Notes: generated from the letters alone by a model not told the origin. A stretch of DNA of 64,000 nt from Gramella sp. Hel_I_59 (GCF_006714895.1 NZ_VFME01000001.1:2666001-2730000), one strand, 5' to 3'. Counted from the stretch's first letter, positions 55,121-64,000 are shown. Program-made: numbers and translations.

Positions 55121-55128
55121 TAATTTTG
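55121..55128 (+). promoter_or_regulatory. Putative -7 promoter element for the MFS gene
   Basis: TAATTTTG matches TAnnTTTG and sits 16 nt before the ATG at 55144. The in-frame TTG at 55126 overlaps it and is therefore unlikely to be the start. Confidence 0.5.
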
Positions 55129-55143
55129 AGGCTTGACAAGTCT

Positions 55144-56349
55144 ATGAAAAAGTTATTTGCATCCTATATCGATTCGTTCTCTGGACTGAGAAAAGAAATC
55201 TGGCTACTGGCATTGATCACCCTGATCAATAGAGCCGGCACTATGGTTATTCCCTTTCTTTCTCTGTACCTTACCAAGAGTCAGGGATTTAGCCTGGAGC
55301 AAGTGGGATGGATACTCACATTCTTTGGACTGGGATCTGTAACCGGCTCTTTTCTGGGTGGTAAGCTCACAGACATATTTGGGCATTATAAAACCATGGC
55401 TGGTAGTTTGATTGGTAGTTCCGTATTATTCGTTCTACTGCAGTTTCCTCAGGATTTCTGGACGTTCTGCCTGGGAATTTACCTGGTCATGTCTATAGCA
55501 GATATCTTCAGACCTGCAGTGTTTGTTGCGATAAGCGCCTATAGTAAACCGCAGAACAGAACAAGATCCTTAACATTAATAAGATTGGCGATAAATTTTG
55601 GCTTTTCAGCGGGACCAGCACTGGGAGGTTTAATTATAGCTACTGCTGGTTATGATGGTCTATTCTGGGTTGACGGTATCACCTGCCTTTTCGCAGGTGT
55701 TCTATTATTGAAACTACTTCATCCTAAACGTGCTTTGGAAGAACCTGAAGAGGAGATCACCAATACCACTTCCGCATACCAGGATAAACTGTATTGGGTA
55801 TTCGTAGGAGCACTAATGCTGTTCGGACTTGTATTTATCCAGTATTTCTCTACGGTGCCACTTTACTATTCTGAAGTACATCAACTGAGCGAACTCGAAA
55901 TCGGACTTATATTAGGACTGAATGGATTCTTTATATTCCTTTTTGAAATGCCGCTGATCAAATACCTTGAAAACCGAAATTTAGGAACGTTAAATTATGT
56001 CATATTCGGTGCCTTCCTAACCGCATTAAGTTTCCTGGTCATAAATCTTACCGGTTGGGTGGGAATTATTATTGTTGGGATGCTTCTGGTTACCATTGGA
56101 GAAATGATCGCCTTTCCATTTTCAAACTCCTTTGCTCTTATTAGGTCTCAGGGTAAAAAACGCGGTAGTTACATGGCGCTTTACAGCATAGCTTTTTCAG
56201 TCAGCCATATTTTTGGACATAACTCCGGAATGCAATTAATCGATAATTTTGGTTACGACTTCACCTGGTATACTATGATGGGGCTCGCCGTTGTATGCAT
56301 CCTGTTACTTATTCTTCTGAAGAAGCTTCTGGCGAGGGAAGCAGCTTAG
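55144..56349 (+). CDS. Major facilitator superfamily transporter
   Basis: This 401-residue protein has twelve membrane helices and the MFS motif GGKLTDIFGHYK in the first cytoplasmic loop (near 72-83). The N-half resembles drug:H+ antiporters of the YdgL/MDR type. The substrate is unknown. The stop codon overlaps that of the convergent hydrolase-like gene by 4 nt. Confidence 0.9.
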   Translation: MKKLFASYIDSFSGLRKEIWLLALITLINRAGTMVIPFLSLYLTKSQGFSLEQVGWILTFFGLGSVTGSFLGGKLTDIFGHYKTMAGSLIGSSVLFVLLQFPQDFWTFCLGIYLVMSIADIFRPAVFVAISAYSKPQNRTRSLTLIRLAINFGFSAGPALGGLIIATAGYDGLFWVDGITCLFAGVLLLKLLHPKRALEEPEEEITNTTSAYQDKLYWVFVGALMLFGLVFIQYFSTVPLYYSEVHQLSELEIGLILGLNGFFIFLFEMPLIKYLENRNLGTLNYVIFGAFLTALSFLVINLTGWVGIIIVGMLLVTIGEMIAFPFSNSFALIRSQGKKRGSYMALYSIAFSVSHIFGHNSGMQLIDNFGYDFTWYTMMGLAVVCILLLILLKKLLAREAA

Positions 56350-57746
56350 TATTTCGATTTTTTGAGATACTTCTGAATGATCGAATTGTATTCTTCAGAA
56401 AATTTCAAGTCCAGAGTTCCATCGATGGAATACAATTTTTCATAATCGTCATAACCGGTCTTCAGAAGATCTTCCAGGTATAAAAGAGCAGTTTCAGCAT
56501 CCCCGTCTAAAGAAGCCAGAGAAATGATTTTAAAATACGCTTCAGGATCTTCCTTATTAATCGCTGTTCTCAAAACACTTATAAAGATCCTGGCATCGAT
56601 TCCGGCATTGGATTTCATGATATCATCGAACTGTCGCTTGGAAAGCAAGTCCAGATAACCCTTCAACCTGTAAGCCATATCAACTTTGGCCTTTTCAGAA
56701 CTATTCTGAAGTTTTTCCAAACCATCCATCTGGTACGCCCACCAACCAATATTCTGAAAGTTTTGCGTCATCACATCTGAAGTTAACAGGTATTCATACT
56801 CCGCCTGTTGTTCACGCTCATAGGAAACTGCCTGTTTGAAATCTCTTTTCTGAGCAGAATATCCTCTAGTACGCTTTACCTCTTTCATTCGATCTTTAAC
56901 CTCATCCTCGTAACCAAATTCTGCGTACTTTTCTTCCATTCTTTCCAGGTTCTCGTATGCCGAATAGTAATTCCTTGTTCGTCTCAGACTTTCTACATAA
57001 TCAAGTTCCTGCTGGTATAATTTAGAAACGAGATCTTTATTTGCCTCTCTTGATCCATCTCTAATTGCCTGGAGCGTAAAACCGGAAACCGCATTATAGA
57101 TGACTGCACTGGACGGCCAGTCATTTTCCTTACCGTCAAAGTAATAGATCTCCGTTGGGAAATCTCGCTTGTCATAAAATTTGAGATAGCTTTCCATTTC
57201 GTAAACCATATAATCCTGACTTCCTCCTATTCCAATAAACATATAAGGCTCCTGATCATTAACGAATTTTGGGTTGACAAATGAGTTATTAATGGCCAGA
57301 ATACCAGCCATATTCTTATTCATTAACGTAAGCGCTGAAGCGATCTGTGCTCCTTCCGCCATACCTGCAAAATAGATTTGCTCTGGATCTATTGCTAAAG
57401 TTCCGGTTACCACGTTCATCATGGAAACTGAAGTATTTATAACACTATCAAGAGACTTAGATTTTAAATCAAGTTCCAGGGCTGCAATAATATAACCCTG
57501 ATCTTCGGCAGCCGGACGAAATAGATTTGCGGTACTGGATGCCCTTCCTTTTGGATCGAAGATAAAAATAACCGGCCATTTTTTCTCCTGAGAATATTGG
57601 GAAGGAGTATAAATCGTGAAAGTTTCACCTTTAGATCCGGGAATATTGATGCCTTTAGTAACATTGCCCTTGGCAATTCGAACCTCCTGCCCTATGATTA
57701 ACAAAGGGAGAAATAGAAAGATGAAACATGGTAGAAGTCTTTTCAT
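56346..57746 (-). CDS. Alpha/beta-hydrolase-fold exported protein lacking the catalytic Ser and His
   Basis: This 466-residue precursor has signal peptide CFIFLFLPLLIIGQ. Residues about 25-235 fit an alpha/beta hydrolase related to dienelactone hydrolase/esterase folds (WPVIFIFDPKG, then the elbow YFAGMAEGAQIASAL). The nucleophile position of the G-x-S-x-G elbow is Ala (GMAEG). The usual GGHxWP segment reads GKENDWP, so the His is missing as well. The remaining about 230 residues are helical, possibly TPR-like. It is probably a binding protein or pseudoenzyme. Confidence 0.7.
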   Translation of the reverse strand: MKRLLPCFIFLFLPLLIIGQEVRIAKGNVTKGINIPGSKGETFTIYTPSQYSQEKKWPVIFIFDPKGRASSTANLFRPAAEDQGYIIAALELDLKSKSLDSVINTSVSMMNVVTGTLAIDPEQIYFAGMAEGAQIASALTLMNKNMAGILAINNSFVNPKFVNDQEPYMFIGIGGSQDYMVYEMESYLKFYDKRDFPTEIYYFDGKENDWPSSAVIYNAVSGFTLQAIRDGSREANKDLVSKLYQQELDYVESLRRTRNYYSAYENLERMEEKYAEFGYEDEVKDRMKEVKRTRGYSAQKRDFKQAVSYEREQQAEYEYLLTSDVMTQNFQNIGWWAYQMDGLEKLQNSSEKAKVDMAYRLKGYLDLLSKRQFDDIMKSNAGIDARIFISVLRTAINKEDPEAYFKIISLASLDGDAETALLYLEDLLKTGYDDYEKLYSIDGTLDLKFSEEYNSIIQKYLKKSKY

Positions 57747-57793
57747 AGGTGTTGGAATATCTTTAAATATAATAATTGCATCACGAATTATTC

Positions 57794-57828
57794 CATAAAA
57801 AAACCCGCAAGCAATAAACTTACGGGTT
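57794..57828 (-). terminator. Terminator after the DUF1328 gene
   Basis: On the minus strand AACCCGTAAG pairs with CTTGCGGGTT (one G-T pair) around a 7-nt loop, then T's. It lies 22 nt past the stop. Confidence 0.85.
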
Positions 57829-57849
57829 GGGGTACTATTTAATGTGTTT

Positions 57850-58050
57850 TTATCTCCTTTTTACTGGCTGATATTTCATTTTCTGTTTCTCTGGAAAAAA
57901 TAATTTCGCCATAAGAGAAATCACCAGTAGGTCTGCAAAAATCAGGAACATTATTCTAATAACTTCAATTCCGGAAAATGATAACCCGGTAAATCCTACT
58001 AATCCTGTTACTGCTGCAAGAACTAAAAATAATAGTGCTTTCTTCCTCAT
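57850..58050 (-). CDS. DUF1328-like small membrane protein
   Basis: This 66-residue protein has two hydrophobic segments (LLFLVLAAVTGLVGF and GIEVIRIMFLIFADLLVISLM) and a basic tail, matching the YtjA/DUF1328 family. The start at 58050 (MRKKALLF) is chosen because a -7 element at 58078-58085 covers the longer start. Function is unknown. Confidence 0.85.
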   Translation of the reverse strand: MRKKALLFLVLAAVTGLVGFTGLSFSGIEVIRIMFLIFADLLVISLMAKLFFPEKQKMKYQPVKRR

Positions 58051-58077
58051 GATACTTTTTACTTGTTTTGTTTGATA

Positions 58078-58085
58078 CAAATTTA
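58078..58085 (-). promoter_or_regulatory. Putative -7 promoter element for the DUF1328 gene
   Basis: The minus strand reads TAAATTTG, an exact TAnnTTTG match. The transcript would start about 20 nt before the ATG at 58050. Confidence 0.5.
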
Positions 58086-58245
58086 AGTACGAAACTCCTC
58101 AGTTTGTCATAACAAAATTACAATTGGAATCTTTTTAACTAAGAACTAGAAATTCTCAAATCAAACTGTTAACGGAAAGAATTATAAAGCCAGATTTTAA
58201 CAATTTTTTTTAGCTCGTTTACATTTACTGAAAAATGAAATATCT

Positions 58246-58683
58246 TTATCGCGGTAGTATTGGCGCATCGTCCACAACCTTGGAAAGAATAATATGGGTT
58301 CTGGTTTCCCCGTAGGTGATCAACTGATCAATAAGCTTCTCCAGGTGAACCTGATCTTTTAAGATCACTTCCATAATAATATTTTCATTACCAGTTATAC
58401 GATAACAATTAAGCACCTCTTTGTAGGTTGAAACTGTTTCTAAAAAAGCTTTTAATCTTCCAGTAAATGCGCGCAAAGTAATTACAGCACGTAGTTGATA
58501 TCCGGTTTTCTGATGACTGATATTGACCTTATAAGAATTGATCACCCCGGCATCCTCCATCTTTTTCATTCTTTCAGCAACGGCCGGTGAGCTTAGTCCC
58601 ACTTTTCTTCCTATCTCCGAAAAAGATGCTCTCGCATCTTTTTGTAATTCCTGCAGGATTGCCCAGTTCAATTTATCAACCAT
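58246..58683 (-). CDS. Lrp/AsnC family transcriptional regulator
   Basis: The 145-residue protein from the ATG at 58683 begins MVDKLNWAILQELQKDARAS, the Lrp helix-turn-helix opening (FSEIGRKVGLSSPAVAERMKKME). The RAM ligand-binding domain follows (NCYRITGNENIIMEVILKD). It binds DNA as an oligomer and responds to an amino acid or similar effector. It is divergent from the 132-residue hypothetical gene and could control it. Confidence 0.92.
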   Translation of the reverse strand: MVDKLNWAILQELQKDARASFSEIGRKVGLSSPAVAERMKKMEDAGVINSYKVNISHQKTGYQLRAVITLRAFTGRLKAFLETVSTYKEVLNCYRITGNENIIMEVILKDQVHLEKLIDQLITYGETRTHIILSKVVDDAPILPR

Positions 58684-58799
58684 ATTTTTAAAGTATTGTA
58701 GAGCTATAAATTTAAATATTAAATATAATTCCACTATTCACATTAACATTTAAATGCGTCTTTGATAAGTCTCTAGTAATTTAGAGGAAAAATTAAACG

Positions 58800-59198
58800 A
58801 TGTCATCTTCTTACGATAAGTCCCGACAGCCCAGCGAAGCTCTATATTCTAAGGCCCGGGAGATCATGAAGATATCCAAATCTGTATCTGATTATCTTTT
58901 GCCTGAAATATCGGGATTGAATGATCACGGAATGGAAGATAAGAGCGTCTATTTTACCGGCGATATTATACGATATTCGGAATCACTATTGCCAAATATT
59001 GCGAGGGCCGAAAATGAATTTTTCCAGGAAAGCAGAAAGCATTATGTGCATGCCGTAAGTCTGCTTACCGAACGTCTAAGTAAGCATTGCGAACACCTTG
59101 AACTTGCCAATAGCAACGGCAAGGATTTCGTACGGCTTCTACGGAAAGAAATCCAGAAATTTAGAAAATTACAACGCGTTTGGCGACTAACCTTATAA
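58800..59198 (+). CDS. Hypothetical helical protein, possible Lrp target
   Basis: This 132-residue protein is mainly helical, with no signal peptide. Stretches such as IMKISKSVSDYLLPEI and LRKEIQKFRKLQRVWRL give a basic C-terminal helix. No domain is recognised. It is divergently transcribed from the Lrp/AsnC regulator gene (116 nt between starts) and ends in a strong terminator. Confidence 0.7.
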   Translation: MSSSYDKSRQPSEALYSKAREIMKISKSVSDYLLPEISGLNDHGMEDKSVYFTGDIIRYSESLLPNIARAENEFFQESRKHYVHAVSLLTERLSKHCEHLELANSNGKDFVRLLRKEIQKFRKLQRVWRLTL

Positions 59199-59209
59199 AC
59201 CTAGAAAAT

Positions 59210-59240
59210 AAAAAAATCCCGGTTTCCCGGGATTTTTTTT
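59210..59240. terminator. Bidirectional terminator between the hypothetical gene and icmF
   Basis: ATCCCGG (59216-59222) pairs with CCGGGAT (59227-59233) across a 4-nt loop, with A's before and T's after. It can stop transcripts from both sides. Confidence 0.92.
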
Positions 59241-59262
59241 ATGCTCTAAAATATTTCAGTAT

Positions 59263-62200
59263 TTACATATTTCTACGATACTGTCCACCCACTTCGAATA
59301 AAGCATGAGTGATTTGTCCTAACGAACAAACTTTCGTTGCCTCCATCAATTCCTCGAAAAGGTTCTGATTGGTAACTGCTGCTTTCTGGATTCTTTCCAG
59401 CATTTCTTCAGCAGAATCTTCTTTAGCTTTATGTAAAGTTTCCAGAGTTTTGATCTGGTGTTCCTTTTCCTCTTCCGTAGCACGAATAACTTCACCCGGT
59501 GTTACTGTAGGCGAACCTGTAGAACTCAGGAAAGTATTAACTCCAATAATCGGGTAGTCTCCATTGTGCTTTAAAGTTTCATAGTACAGGCTTTCTTCCT
59601 GTATCTTTCCTCGCTGATACATAGTTTCCATAGCACCAAGCACTCCGCCACGTTCTGTGATTCGATCGAACTCAGTAAGCACAGCTTCCTCTACCAGGTT
59701 GGTTAATTCTTCGATAATGAACGATCCCTGGATTGGATTCTCGTTCTTAGCAAGACCTAACTCCTTATTAATAATTAATTGTATAGCCATCGCTCTTCTT
59801 ACTGAAGCTTCAGTAGGCGTGGTGATCGCTTCATCATATGCATTGGTGTGCAATGAATTACAGTTATCGTAGATCGCATACAATGCCTGAAGCGTAGTTC
59901 TAATATCATTAAAATCGATTTCCTGAGCATGCAATGATCTTCCTGAAGTCTGTATATGGTATTTCAACATTTGAGCTCTGGAATTGGCTCCATACTTATG
60001 TTTCAAAGCTTTGGACCAGATTCTTCTGGCAACCCGACCAATCACTGCATATTCCGGGTCCACTCCATTAGAGAAAAAGAACGAAAGGTTTGGACCAAAT
60101 TTATTGATATCCATTCCCCTGCTTAAATAGTACTCTACATAGGTAAATCCATTCGCGAGGGTAAATGCCAATTGGGTGATAGGATTCGCGCCAGCTTCAG
60201 CAATATGATATCCTGAAATAGATACAGAATAGAAATTTCTAACTTTTTCATCAATGAAGTATTCCTGAACATCACCCATTAAACGCAGCGCAAATTCAGT
60301 AGAGAATATACAGGTATTCTGAGCCTGATCTTCCTTTAAAATATCTGCCTGAACGGTTCCTCTAACCACATTGATGGTTTCAGCTTTGATCTTAGCATAT
60401 ACATCTTCTGGTAAAACCTGGTCACCGGTTAATCCAAGAAGCATCAAGCCAAGTCCGTCATTTCCTTCTGGAAGTTCACCACGGTATTGAGGTCTGTCGA
60501 TACCAGCATCGTCATACAGCTCTTTCAGTTTTGCTTCTACTTTGTCTTCAAGACCATTCTCTTTGATGTACTTTTCACAATTCTGATCGATCGCGGCGTT
60601 CATGAAAAATCCAAGTAACATTGGAGCAGGACCATTAATAGTCATACTCACTGAGGTCATCGCATCTGCCAGATCAAATCCTGAATAAAGCTTTTTCGCA
60701 TCATCAAGACAACAAATAGACACTCCAGAATTTCCAATTTTACCATAAATATCTGGTCGGTGGTCAGGATCATTTCCGTAGAGCGTAACCGAATCAAAAG
60801 CGGTAGACAGTCGTTTAGCTGGTAATCCCTGGCTTACGTAGTGAAATCTTCTATTGGTTCTCTCAGGTCCACCTTCACCGGCAAACATTCTAGTTGGATC
60901 TTCACCAGTACGCTTGAACGGGTAAAGTCCGGCAGTATAAGGAAATTCTCCAGGAACATTTTCCTGAAGGCACCATCCCAGAATATCGCCCCAGGCCTTG
61001 TATTTTGGAAGTGCTACTTTTGGGATCTGCGTATGAGAAAGAGACTCGGTATGAGTATCGATTTTGATCTCTTTATCGCGGACTTTAAAGCTATACACAG
61101 GTTCCGTATACTTATTCACTTTATCGTTCCAGGCAAGAATCATCTCCCAATTGTAGGGATCCAAATCCATTTTTATTTTATCGAATTCAGCAAAAAGCAG
61201 TTTTAAAAATTCGGACTGATCTTCTGCTGAAACTTCTTTGATCCCATCCTGATCAATTCCGTTTTTATCAAGGTATTTGGTTTGATCTTTACCAAACTCG
61301 GTTTTTGTATTAGCAACGGTTTCGATGGTTTTATATATTCCGTAGAGACGCTGAGCAACTTCAGTTTGAGTCGCAGCAGTTTCATCATATCCACGATTAT
61401 TTTCAGCAATTTCTGAAAGATAGCGAGTACGTTTTGGCGGAATCACGAATATCTTCTCGCTCATTTCTTCTGAAATTTCAAAAGTTGAGCTCATCCCTGA
61501 ATTTGTTTTCTCCTCTACTGCGTCCATAAGACTTCTGTAAAGAGTATTCATTCCAGGATCATTGAATTGAGAAGCGATGGTACCAAATACCGGAAGTTTC
61601 TCAGCATCTTCATGCCACAACTGGTGGTTTCTCTGGTATTGCTTTTTTACATCACGCAAAGCATCCTGTGCTCCACGTTTATCGAATTTGTTGATAGCAA
61701 CTAGATCTGCGAAATCAAGCATATCGATCTTTTCAAGCTGAGTTGCCGCGCCAAATTCCGGAGTCATCACATATAATGACACATCTGAATGATCCATGAT
61801 CTCCGTATCACTCTGCCCAATTCCTGAAGTTTCAAGAATAATAAGGTCATAACTGGCAGCTTTCAGAACATCAACCGCTTCTGCCACATGTTTGGACAGT
61901 GCCAGGTTTGCCTGCCTGGTAGCAAGTGAACGCATAAAAACTCTAGGATGATTGATACTGTTCATCCTGATACGGTCACCAAGTAATGCGCCTCCAGTTT
62001 TCTTTTTTGAAGGATCCACAGAAACGATCCCAATATGTTTTTCAGGAAAATCCATTAAAAATCTTCGAACCAGTTCGTCTACCAAACTTGATTTACCAGA
62101 TCCACCTGTACCGGTAATTCCCAGAACCGGAGTTTTATTTGTATCAAAATTGTTCTTGTCAAAATATTTCAGGAATTCTTCATGCCTGTTTTCAGCAAGA

Positions 62201-62718
62201 GAAATAAGACGGGATATTGTAGTAACATTTCTGGATTGCAGATTCTCGTTTACCTTGTCTGCTTCTTCAAGATCTGGAACCTGATTATCCACACGCCGGA
62301 TCATATCATTGATCATCCCCTGCAGACCCATTTCACGACCATCATCTGGAGCGTAGATCCTGTCTATCCCGTAATCCATCAATTCCTTAATTTCGTCTGG
62401 AAGGATCACTCCGCCTCCACCGCCAAAGATCTTGATATGTTCTGAACCTTTCTCTTTAAGAAGGTCATACATATATTTGAAGTATTCGGTGTGGCCACCC
62501 TGGTAAGAAGTCATTGCAATCGCGTGTGCATCTTCCTGAATAGCACAGTTCACGACCTCTTCCACACTTCTATCATGGCCAAGATGGATCACCTCAACTC
62601 CAGTAGCCTGGATGATTCTCCGCATAATATTAATGGCGGCATCATGACCATCAAAAAGCGAGGCTGCGGTTACAATTCTTATTTTATTTTTAGGTTTATA
62701 AGGACTTTGTTGCTCCAT
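59263..62718 (-). CDS. icmF: Fused acyl-CoA mutase with B12-binding and G-protein chaperone domains (IcmF-like)
   Basis: This 1151-residue fusion has a B12-binding domain (about 1-150; DGHD at 23-26 with the axial His, [14 protein letters not shown]). A MeaB-like GTPase follows (about 195-440; [38 protein letters not shown]), then the mutase barrel (about 520-1151). In the barrel, [18 protein letters not shown] matches isobutyryl-CoA mutases (Phe in place of the Tyr used by methylmalonyl-CoA mutase), as does [14 protein letters not shown]. It should interconvert isobutyryl- and n-butyryl-CoA or a related pair using adenosylcobalamin. The gene is monocistronic, with about 380 nt upstream. Confidence 0.92.
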   Translation of the reverse strand: MEQQSPYKPKNKIRIVTAASLFDGHDAAINIMRRIIQATGVEVIHLGHDRSVEEVVNCAIQEDAHAIAMTSYQGGHTEYFKYMYDLLKEKGSEHIKIFGGGGGVILPDEIKELMDYGIDRIYAPDDGREMGLQGMINDMIRRVDNQVPDLEEADKVNENLQSRNVTTISRLISLAENRHEEFLKYFDKNNFDTNKTPVLGITGTGGSGKSSLVDELVRRFLMDFPEKHIGIVSVDPSKKKTGGALLGDRIRMNSINHPRVFMRSLATRQANLALSKHVAEAVDVLKAASYDLIILETSGIGQSDTEIMDHSDVSLYVMTPEFGAATQLEKIDMLDFADLVAINKFDKRGAQDALRDVKKQYQRNHQLWHEDAEKLPVFGTIASQFNDPGMNTLYRSLMDAVEEKTNSGMSSTFEISEEMSEKIFVIPPKRTRYLSEIAENNRGYDETAATQTEVAQRLYGIYKTIETVANTKTEFGKDQTKYLDKNGIDQDGIKEVSAEDQSEFLKLLFAEFDKIKMDLDPYNWEMILAWNDKVNKYTEPVYSFKVRDKEIKIDTHTESLSHTQIPKVALPKYKAWGDILGWCLQENVPGEFPYTAGLYPFKRTGEDPTRMFAGEGGPERTNRRFHYVSQGLPAKRLSTAFDSVTLYGNDPDHRPDIYGKIGNSGVSICCLDDAKKLYSGFDLADAMTSVSMTINGPAPMLLGFFMNAAIDQNCEKYIKENGLEDKVEAKLKELYDDAGIDRPQYRGELPEGNDGLGLMLLGLTGDQVLPEDVYAKIKAETINVVRGTVQADILKEDQAQNTCIFSTEFALRLMGDVQEYFIDEKVRNFYSVSISGYHIAEAGANPITQLAFTLANGFTYVEYYLSRGMDINKFGPNLSFFFSNGVDPEYAVIGRVARRIWSKALKHKYGANSRAQMLKYHIQTSGRSLHAQEIDFNDIRTTLQALYAIYDNCNSLHTNAYDEAITTPTEASVRRAMAIQLIINKELGLAKNENPIQGSFIIEELTNLVEEAVLTEFDRITERGGVLGAMETMYQRGKIQEESLYYETLKHNGDYPIIGVNTFLSSTGSPTVTPGEVIRATEEEKEHQIKTLETLHKAKEDSAEEMLERIQKAAVTNQNLFEELMEATKVCSLGQITHALFEVGGQYRRNM

Positions 62719-63092
62719 GTTTAATTATATCAAGAATATTGACTTGCAATTTACGAAAATCGCAATGAAAATGAGATTTTAAAATTATTGAAAACTGAAA
62801 AAAAGCCACCTTGGGGAAGGTGGCTTCTAAGCAGGAATATGAACTTGTAATATGCTGATGTATTAAAACAGTCTACTACTAATTCATTACTCATGTTTTT
62901 AATTATTCGATAAAAATTAAATGCAGATGAAACACGATCCTATTGACTTCAAAGTTATCTAACCATCTTTCTTATAAAAATCTGAATTTCAGATTTATCA
63001 AGCTAAAAATACTTCAGCGTGTGACATAAACAAAATCGATAGTTTTAATATTATTATAACTTTATACGATGAAGCGTTAAAATTTTAGCAAG
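62719..63092. other. Intergenic region upstream of icmF and the DUF4197 gene
   Basis: About 370 nt between divergent genes. It holds the strong minus-strand terminator at 62797-62826, with no annotated minus-strand gene upstream of it. The minus strand from about 62913 reads a short ORF (MSNELVVDC...), but it runs through the hairpin. The rest is AT-rich, and no RNA family was recognised. Confidence 0.55.
62797..62826 (-). terminator. Orphan intrinsic terminator upstream of icmF
   Basis: AAGCCACCTT (62803-62812) pairs perfectly with AAGGTGGCTT (62817-62826) around GGGG. On the minus strand the stem is followed by a T-run. It lies about 85 nt before the icmF start, in the icmF direction. Confidence 0.8.
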
Positions 63093-63100
63093 TATATTTG
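63093..63100 (+). promoter_or_regulatory. Putative -7 promoter element for the DUF4197 gene
   Basis: TATATTTG matches TAnnTTTG and lies 15 nt before the ATG at 63116. It overlaps the in-frame TTG at 63098, which is thus not the start. Confidence 0.55.
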
Positions 63101-63115
63101 AGCAAAATATTTACC

Positions 63116-63823
63116 ATGAAAAAGTTCCTCGGCCTATTACTTATATTCTCTTTAAGTTCCTGTGCTGAATTGCAACAAATTGCAACTCAGATTCCTTCAA
63201 CTTATGGTGTAACCGATTCAGAAATTAACTCTGGATTGAAGCAGGCTCTTCAATTCGGGATCGATAAAGAAGTGACCAGTCTTGCAACTGAAAATGGATT
63301 CTTTAAGAATGAACTTGTGCGTATAAGTCTGCCGCCAGAATTACAGAAAGTTGATAAGACCTTAAGAGATGTTGGTTTGGATAATCTTGCAGATGAAGGC
63401 TTAAGAGTTCTTAACAGAGCCGCTGAAGATGCAGTAGGAGAAGCCATTCCTGTTTTTGCGAGTGCAGTGAAAGAAATAAGTTTTGCAGATGCCAGAAACA
63501 TTCTTCTGGGAGCAGATAATGCCGCAACAAGTTACCTTTCATCAAAAACTCAAACACAACTTTATGACAGGTTCAATCCTATCATCAATAATTCATTAGA
63601 GAAAGTCGGAGCAAACAGGGTTTGGTCCAATCTTATACAGAGATACAACTCTATTCCTCTAACCAGTAAGGTCAATCCAGATCTTACTGATTACGTAACT
63701 AATGAGGCTCTTCAAGGCGTTTATCTTATGATAGAAAAGGAAGAGAAGGACATTAGAAATTCCTTAAACTCCAGAACAACAGACCTTTTAAAACGTGTTT
63801 TTGCCCTACAGGATAGATCTTAA
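63116..63823 (+). CDS. DUF4197 lipoprotein
   Basis: This 235-residue precursor has a lipoprotein signal, GLLLIFSLSSC, with Cys at about 16. The helical DUF4197 domain follows: SGLKQALQFGIDKEV, LPPELQKVDKTLRDVGL, SFADARNILLGADNAAT and DYVTNEALQGVYLMIEKEE. The family is periplasmic or outer-membrane and of unknown function. The ATG at 63116 is chosen over the TTG at 63098 because of the promoter element. Confidence 0.9.
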   Translation: MKKFLGLLLIFSLSSCAELQQIATQIPSTYGVTDSEINSGLKQALQFGIDKEVTSLATENGFFKNELVRISLPPELQKVDKTLRDVGLDNLADEGLRVLNRAAEDAVGEAIPVFASAVKEISFADARNILLGADNAATSYLSSKTQTQLYDRFNPIINNSLEKVGANRVWSNLIQRYNSIPLTSKVNPDLTDYVTNEALQGVYLMIEKEEKDIRNSLNSRTTDLLKRVFALQDRS

Positions 63824-63945
63824 AATTCTTACATAATACAATATTTTAACACTTTCCCACGAATATCCGGTATATTTTAAATTAAGCTTAACTCAACATT
63901 ATTAATGTATAGGCTTTGTTAATCTTAGCTTTGTACCGTAGATAG

Positions 63946-64000
63946 ATGATGATGAAGTGGAAAGAAATTAAGTATTATATGTTTAGAATTTTCGAAAATA
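63946..64000 (+). CDS. Possible start of a gene cut by the window end
   Basis: Three consecutive ATG codons (63946, 63949, 63952) open a frame without stop to the window edge, reading MKWKEIKYYMFRIFEN from the third. Only 18 codons are visible. The upstream sequence is plausible intergenic space. No function can be assigned. Confidence 0.35.
   Translation, partial: MMMKWKEIKYYMFRIFEN

Noticed and set aside
62772..62913. Short minus-strand ORF (MSNELVVDC...) upstream of icmF
   Set aside because: It runs through the perfect terminator hairpin and its T-run, so it is more likely untranslated leader or small-RNA sequence.

Overview
The window is a chromosomal segment from a member of the Bacteroidota, most likely a marine Flavobacteriaceae close to Gramella/Christiangramia. 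Pointers are low GC, dense same-strand gene runs, weak Shine-Dalgarno signals, and many typical flavobacterial families (DUF4199, DUF2911, DUF4920, DUF6268, DUF4197, a DnaJ with half of the zinc region). Many genes also have a TAnnTTTG promoter -7 element just upstream. No rRNA, tRNA, CRISPR array, insertion sequence or prophage was seen. The genus is an inference from gene content, not a measured placement.

Region 1 (1-16.4 kb, nearly all minus strand) is a surface-polysaccharide locus. Reading leftward it starts with a Wza-like export lipoprotein, a Wzc-like tyrosine kinase and an ABC-2 permease (Wzm-like). One divergent glycosyltransferase follows, then a long run: a dolichol-phosphate-type glycosyltransferase, a multi-pass membrane protein, a polysaccharide pyruvyl transferase, two methyltransferases (one FkbM), a Wzt-like ATPase with a C-terminal sugar-binding domain, a sulfotransferase, another methyltransferase and four more glycosyltransferases, the last cut by the window edge. 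The product is probably a sulfated, methylated and pyruvylated glycan exported by the ABC route. No Wzx flippase or clear Wzy polymerase is visible.

Region 2 (16.4-17.6 kb) has no gene. It holds a G/T-rich tract and then a tandem array of about seven units of about 122 bp, each built from inverted copies of CTTCGACAGGCTCAG.

Region 3 (17.6-37.3 kb) is mostly housekeeping: an ABC-F ATPase, a four-helix-bundle protein, a methyltransferase, a LolD-type ATPase, cobalamin adenosyltransferase, SecA, an M23 peptidase, an ECF sigma factor with a membrane partner and an exported repeat protein, Ohr, the G-protein chaperone MeaB, PAP2, MATE, an M28 peptidase and PPK2.

Region 4 (37.4-45.1 kb) contains a tight five-gene minus-strand operon (NatA/NatB-like ABC transporter, MscS channel, outer-membrane barrel, sigma-54-type response regulator lacking its DNA-binding domain), followed by grpE-dnaJ.

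Region 5 (45.3-64 kb) holds a YceI lipoprotein, an SDR epimerase, MnmD, branched-chain aminotransferase, a MazG-like hydrolase, a fluoride channel, a nitrogen module (P-II, AmtB, porin), an MFS transporter, an apparently catalytically dead hydrolase, an Lrp/AsnC regulator, the fused mutase IcmF and a DUF4197 lipoprotein. Cobalamin-linked genes (adenosyltransferase, MeaB, IcmF) are scattered over 40 kb rather than clustered. Four convergent gene pairs share exactly 4-nt stop-codon overlaps.
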